DNA of 40,531 bases from Planctomycetes bacterium GWC2_45_44. GTDB taxonomy: Bacteria > Planctomycetota > Phycisphaerae > Sedimentisphaerales > UBA12454. Location: positions 1 through 40,531 of the forward strand of contig MHXU01000095.1 of the NCBI GenBank assembly GCA_001824555.1, read 5' to 3'. The notes beneath the pieces were generated by a model. It saw only the letters and a program-made list of their open reading frames with translations. It had not been told where the DNA came from and searched no databases. The first letter of the stretch is position 1, and the number at the start of each line of letters is the position of its first letter. The translations under genes were made by a program, and so were the position numbers. Shown piece after piece: positions 37,531 to 40,531 of this stretch.

Positions 37531-38292
37531 GTGAGCAGATTTGATGATTTACAGAACGGCGTTGTACTTGCCGAGCTTGCTGGCTATGGTAATGGATATT
37601 ACTGCGCTAAGCACGGCAAGGGCGCAGCGATGGTAATTTTAGGTTCGTACATAATCGACGACGCGGACAATGTCCCCTATCCGGTAGAGTTTGTGTTTAA
37701 GTCAGATATGGAAGATTACAAGCGATATATTGCAGAGCACGTGCTGGCAGCAGCCCTAAGCGGTGCAAAGATTTGTGTAAGCTCGCTTAGCACTGATACC
37801 AACAAAACTATCGAATCGTTTATAGCCGCCCAAAATGCCGGTGCCGATTACGTTTCCTATTGTGCATATTCCGAGATGGAGATGTTCACAAGCAAGGGGC
37901 TTGGCGTTGAGCTTTGCAAAAAACACAACCATCCAACACTGAAAACTCTGGCACGTCAGATTTTGGATAACGTCAATATCCCTTGTATCTTCAAACTGGA
38001 AATCCTCCACAGTCCTGATGCCACTCGGACAGTAGAATTGCTTGCCGACCTGGGGGTTGCGATGATTCATGTCGTCACTGGCTCACAGCCCGACTCTGAC
38101 GGCCTTAAAATACTCAGTGAGCTTGCCGACAAATGTGAATTTCTTATCGGCGGAGGAGGCGTAACTGATGTTAAAGGTGCAAGACGGATTCTGTCTGCCG
38201 GAGCAAATGCCGTTTCGGTTGGTAAAGCAGCAATGAAAGACCCATGTTTTTTGCAAAACCTACAAACACAATTATTCAGTTCCTCCGGTTAA
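37531..38292 (+). CDS. FMN-dependent TIM-barrel protein (tRNA-dihydrouridine synthase-like)
   Basis: LAGYGNGYYCAKHGKGAAMVILGSYI, GADYVSYCAYSE, FLIGGGGVTDVKGARRILSAGANAVSVGKAAM. Confidence 0.65.
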   Translation: MSRFDDLQNGVVLAELAGYGNGYYCAKHGKGAAMVILGSYIIDDADNVPYPVEFVFKSDMEDYKRYIAEHVLAAALSGAKICVSSLSTDTNKTIESFIAAQNAGADYVSYCAYSEMEMFTSKGLGVELCKKHNHPTLKTLARQILDNVNIPCIFKLEILHSPDATRTVELLADLGVAMIHVVTGSQPDSDGLKILSELADKCEFLIGGGGVTDVKGARRILSAGANAVSVGKAAMKDPCFLQNLQTQLFSSSG

Positions 38293-38382
38293 TGCATAGA
38301 TGGCGTAGCGGAGATAAGTGTGGTATCTGATTTTGCTACGAAGCATTGTAGCATTCACTTGCAATATATCGCCGCATAGAGC

Positions 38383-38793
38383 TTAGAGAAGATTATCAAT
38401 AAAATGTCTCGGAGTTACGATGGTTGTGTCAAGAAATGTGCCTATTTTAAGCAAATGCTTGTCGCCGCTTATGATATATTTACTTTTTGATGCAATCGCA
38501 CAGGCTATGAATTTATCATCGTCCGAGTCCTCACAGACAGGCTTTTCAAAGGAATATGAGGGAACAAGCTCTGCCTCGATAAGAAGCAGTTCCATGATAG
38601 AATCAAGATCGATGCGATCAAATTTCGCTGAAAGGATATCAATGACTCGTCTGTACTCATCGATTATTTCCTCGGATACGGCAATCTGAAGTTGCCCCTC
38701 CTGCCATGCCCTGAGAATTCGGTACGGCGGTCCACTAAAAAAGATGCCGGATACAAGCACATTTGTATCAATCACAACTTTAGTTGCTTTCAC
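38383..38793 (-). CDS. PIN-domain toxin (COG1569-like)
   Basis: KVVIDTNVLVSGIFFSGPPYRIL, ISEEIIDEYRRV-type, CEDSDDDKFIACAIASKSKYIISGDKHLL acidic PIN motifs; 4-nt overlap with the antitoxin gene. Confidence 0.9.
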   Translation of the reverse strand: MKATKVVIDTNVLVSGIFFSGPPYRILRAWQEGQLQIAVSEEIIDEYRRVIDILSAKFDRIDLDSIMELLLIEAELVPSYSFEKPVCEDSDDDKFIACAIASKSKYIISGDKHLLKIGTFLDTTIVTPRHFIDNLL

Positions 38794-39056
38794 TTCTTGC
38801 CCCGAACTTTTGCAATAGCACCGGAGATATCTTTGTGTTCTAAACCAGCTTTTTTGGCCGCTTTCCGGGCATTAGAAATCAAACTGCTAAATTCTTTCTT
38901 CGAAGGGGAAGAAATTGACTTCAGAATAACTGCGTCGTTTTCCCATAATACAAGAAATTGGCACCCGTTAACTAAACCAAGTGTTTTCCGAATAATCTCA
39001 GGAATCACGACCTGCCCTTTAGAAGACATTTTTGTTGTGGCCAAATTTGCTATCAT
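38790..39056 (-). CDS. AbrB/MazE-type antitoxin
   Basis: ATTKMSSKGQVVIPEIIRKTLGLVNGCQFLV swapped-hairpin AbrB motif. Confidence 0.88.
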   Translation of the reverse strand: MIANLATTKMSSKGQVVIPEIIRKTLGLVNGCQFLVLWENDAVILKSISSPSKKEFSSLISNARKAAKKAGLEHKDISGAIAKVRGKK

Positions 39057-39082
39057 ATATACACCTTTTAAAAAAAAAGCAC

Positions 39083-39126
39083 AATCTTACCGGTAAGATT
39101 ATATAATGAGATCAGTGTTTATGCAA
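39083..39126 (-). promoter_or_regulatory. Toxin-antitoxin promoter with 18-bp palindromic operator
   Basis: Perfect palindrome AATCTTACCGGTAAGATT (39083-39100); minus-strand TTGCAT (39121-39126) - 17 nt - TATAAT (39098-39103) overlapping it. Confidence 0.65.
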
Positions 39127-39323
39127 ACGGAAAATTAAACAAGTTGTTCAAAACATTCAGCAATCATAAGAAATTTATGGTAGAAAAGACGCAAGTAGCA
39201 TGCCTAAAGCCGAAATATCCTGCACGGCAAATAATCATAACTTCTTAAAAAACAACTACTTGCGATTTTAGCTCACCTTTGAGAGCAGAAGTCTGGCACA
39301 TACCAGCCTATAGCTTGTTCACA

Positions 39324-40454
39324 TCAGCTTTGCTTTGTGCACACGTATTTCCTACTGTTTTCAATCACACGGTCAGTCTGCGCAGAAACATCCTGCACAT
39401 ATCTGGTCGCCATTTGAAGATCTGCATGACCAAGAAGCCTTTGGACTGCAAATGGATCGCCGGAGCGAGCTGCAATAGTTGCTGCTGTTCTCCGGAGGCT
39501 ATAAAAACCAGTTCCTTTGGGAACATCAAAACCTGACTTTTTAATCAGCCTTGAAAATTTTGTGGTTATTGTATTTAGGGTTGTGTATTTCACGCTGCCA
39601 TCACCATCAGCCTTCAATAGTGTTTGTATATACGGGTTACCTCTGGAAGTATAGAAAACCAGATGACCTTTTCTTGGAGTTTTTTTAAGTGCGGCAATAG
39701 TCTCTGGCCATAATGGTAGATCTCTGAGAATGCCTGTCTTTTTTCGTGGCAATTTAACTCTACTATTTACCATATCCACATCTGCCCACATAAGTCCTGC
39801 GCAATCGGTACATCCGAAACCACAATTTAATCCAAGCCATATCATGGCTCTCATTTTTACATCAGCAACAGATAGCAATTTGTTAATCTGCTCAGTATCG
39901 AAAGTAAATTTGTCCTGATGAATAATCTTGCCTCTTGAGACCGCATCAATATTTGGGATGTTCACAAGAACATCGTTCTTTCTTGCCCAGTGGAATACCG
40001 CCTTCATAATGCTTATATGCAGGTTTAACCTGCAAACGGACACATGGCTTTTCTGTATCTTTCTTTTGTAGTTCTGTAAATCTAGGGTTGAGATGTTATT
40101 GATTTCTATATTCTGACCCAGAGAAGCCATTAACTTGTTAAGGCTGCCAATTTGTTCGTTATGGTGGCTTGCAGTAAGATCGTTTGCCTGGAGTTTTGAA
40201 TACTGATACTTCAAATACATATCACAAAGTTGTTTGAGTGTCATGTGATCCTTTGTTGGTTTCGGTAAATCCTCTTGATGCCCATGCAGATAAGTTGACT
40301 GATCCAGATATTTTTGAAGTGCCTCTTTCCTGTCGGAGCCAAAATAATACATTTTGCCTTTGACTTTCTTGCAGTATTGTCCTGTCCTATGAAGTGTAAG
40401 CGGAAATTTGTCGGAACGAGTTTTTCTTTTTAACGTTTTCATGTAACCATTCAC
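39324..40454 (-). CDS. Tyrosine recombinase/integrase with atypical catalytic boxes
   Basis: FYSLRRTAATIAARSGDPFAVQRLLGHADLQMATRYVQD C-terminal box with catalytic-type Tyr; LPRKKTGI Lys hairpin; box I reads GLNCGFGCTDCAGL. Confidence 0.85.
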   Translation of the reverse strand: MNGYMKTLKRKTRSDKFPLTLHRTGQYCKKVKGKMYYFGSDRKEALQKYLDQSTYLHGHQEDLPKPTKDHMTLKQLCDMYLKYQYSKLQANDLTASHHNEQIGSLNKLMASLGQNIEINNISTLDLQNYKRKIQKSHVSVCRLNLHISIMKAVFHWARKNDVLVNIPNIDAVSRGKIIHQDKFTFDTEQINKLLSVADVKMRAMIWLGLNCGFGCTDCAGLMWADVDMVNSRVKLPRKKTGILRDLPLWPETIAALKKTPRKGHLVFYTSRGNPYIQTLLKADGDGSVKYTTLNTITTKFSRLIKKSGFDVPKGTGFYSLRRTAATIAARSGDPFAVQRLLGHADLQMATRYVQDVSAQTDRVIENSRKYVCTKQS

Positions 40455-40531
40455 AGAAAATCTTATAAAAACCTCAAAATGTTAAAATAGATAATTTGCG
40501 CTTTTGCAAATAATATGCTACAAAACGGGCA

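Noticed and set aside
38280-39310. tRNA gene as integration site beside the integrase
   Set aside because: No cloverleaf or TTCGA-type T-loop recognisable by eye in this interval.

Overview
The window looks like chromosomal DNA from a carbohydrate-degrading bacterium, probably of the Planctomycetota/Phycisphaerae type. That lineage call is an inference from single-EF-hand dockerin-like C-termini, PEP-CTERM, the integrase style and the family mix; no rRNA was seen. It has two large, oppositely transcribed catabolic gene sets diverging around an AT-rich intergenic region at about 23.26-23.70 kb, next to a LacI-type regulator. Minus-strand genes encode a sugar isomerase-like TIM barrel, an amidohydrolase, a TIGR04076-type protein, two URO-D family proteins, a sialidase-like protein, an MFS transporter, a DUF4838 protein and two uncharacterised proteins. 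Plus-strand genes encode two tandem giant glycosidase-like proteins, a GH4 protein, a non-pyrrolysine MttB-family methyltransferase, a URO-D/MtaA-like protein, a sialidase-like protein and an aldo/keto reductase. In the middle (6.6-10.2 and 17.9-23.3 kb) is a family of secreted NHL-type beta-propeller and parallel beta-helix paralogs. These are combined modularly with dockerin-like, PEP-CTERM or Fn3-like ends, and two of them share a 165-bp perfectly identical tract that suggests gene conversion. The right end has an FMN TIM-barrel (Dus-like) gene, a PIN/AbrB toxin-antitoxin pair with a palindromic operator-promoter, and a tyrosine recombinase with atypical catalytic boxes. The most notable candidates are the glycan plus corrinoid-type methyltransferase locus, the shuffled propeller/helix cassette family, and a recurrent intergenic stem-loop element (4 copies). 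All calls were made by eye from the sequence and supplied ORFs; no searches were run.
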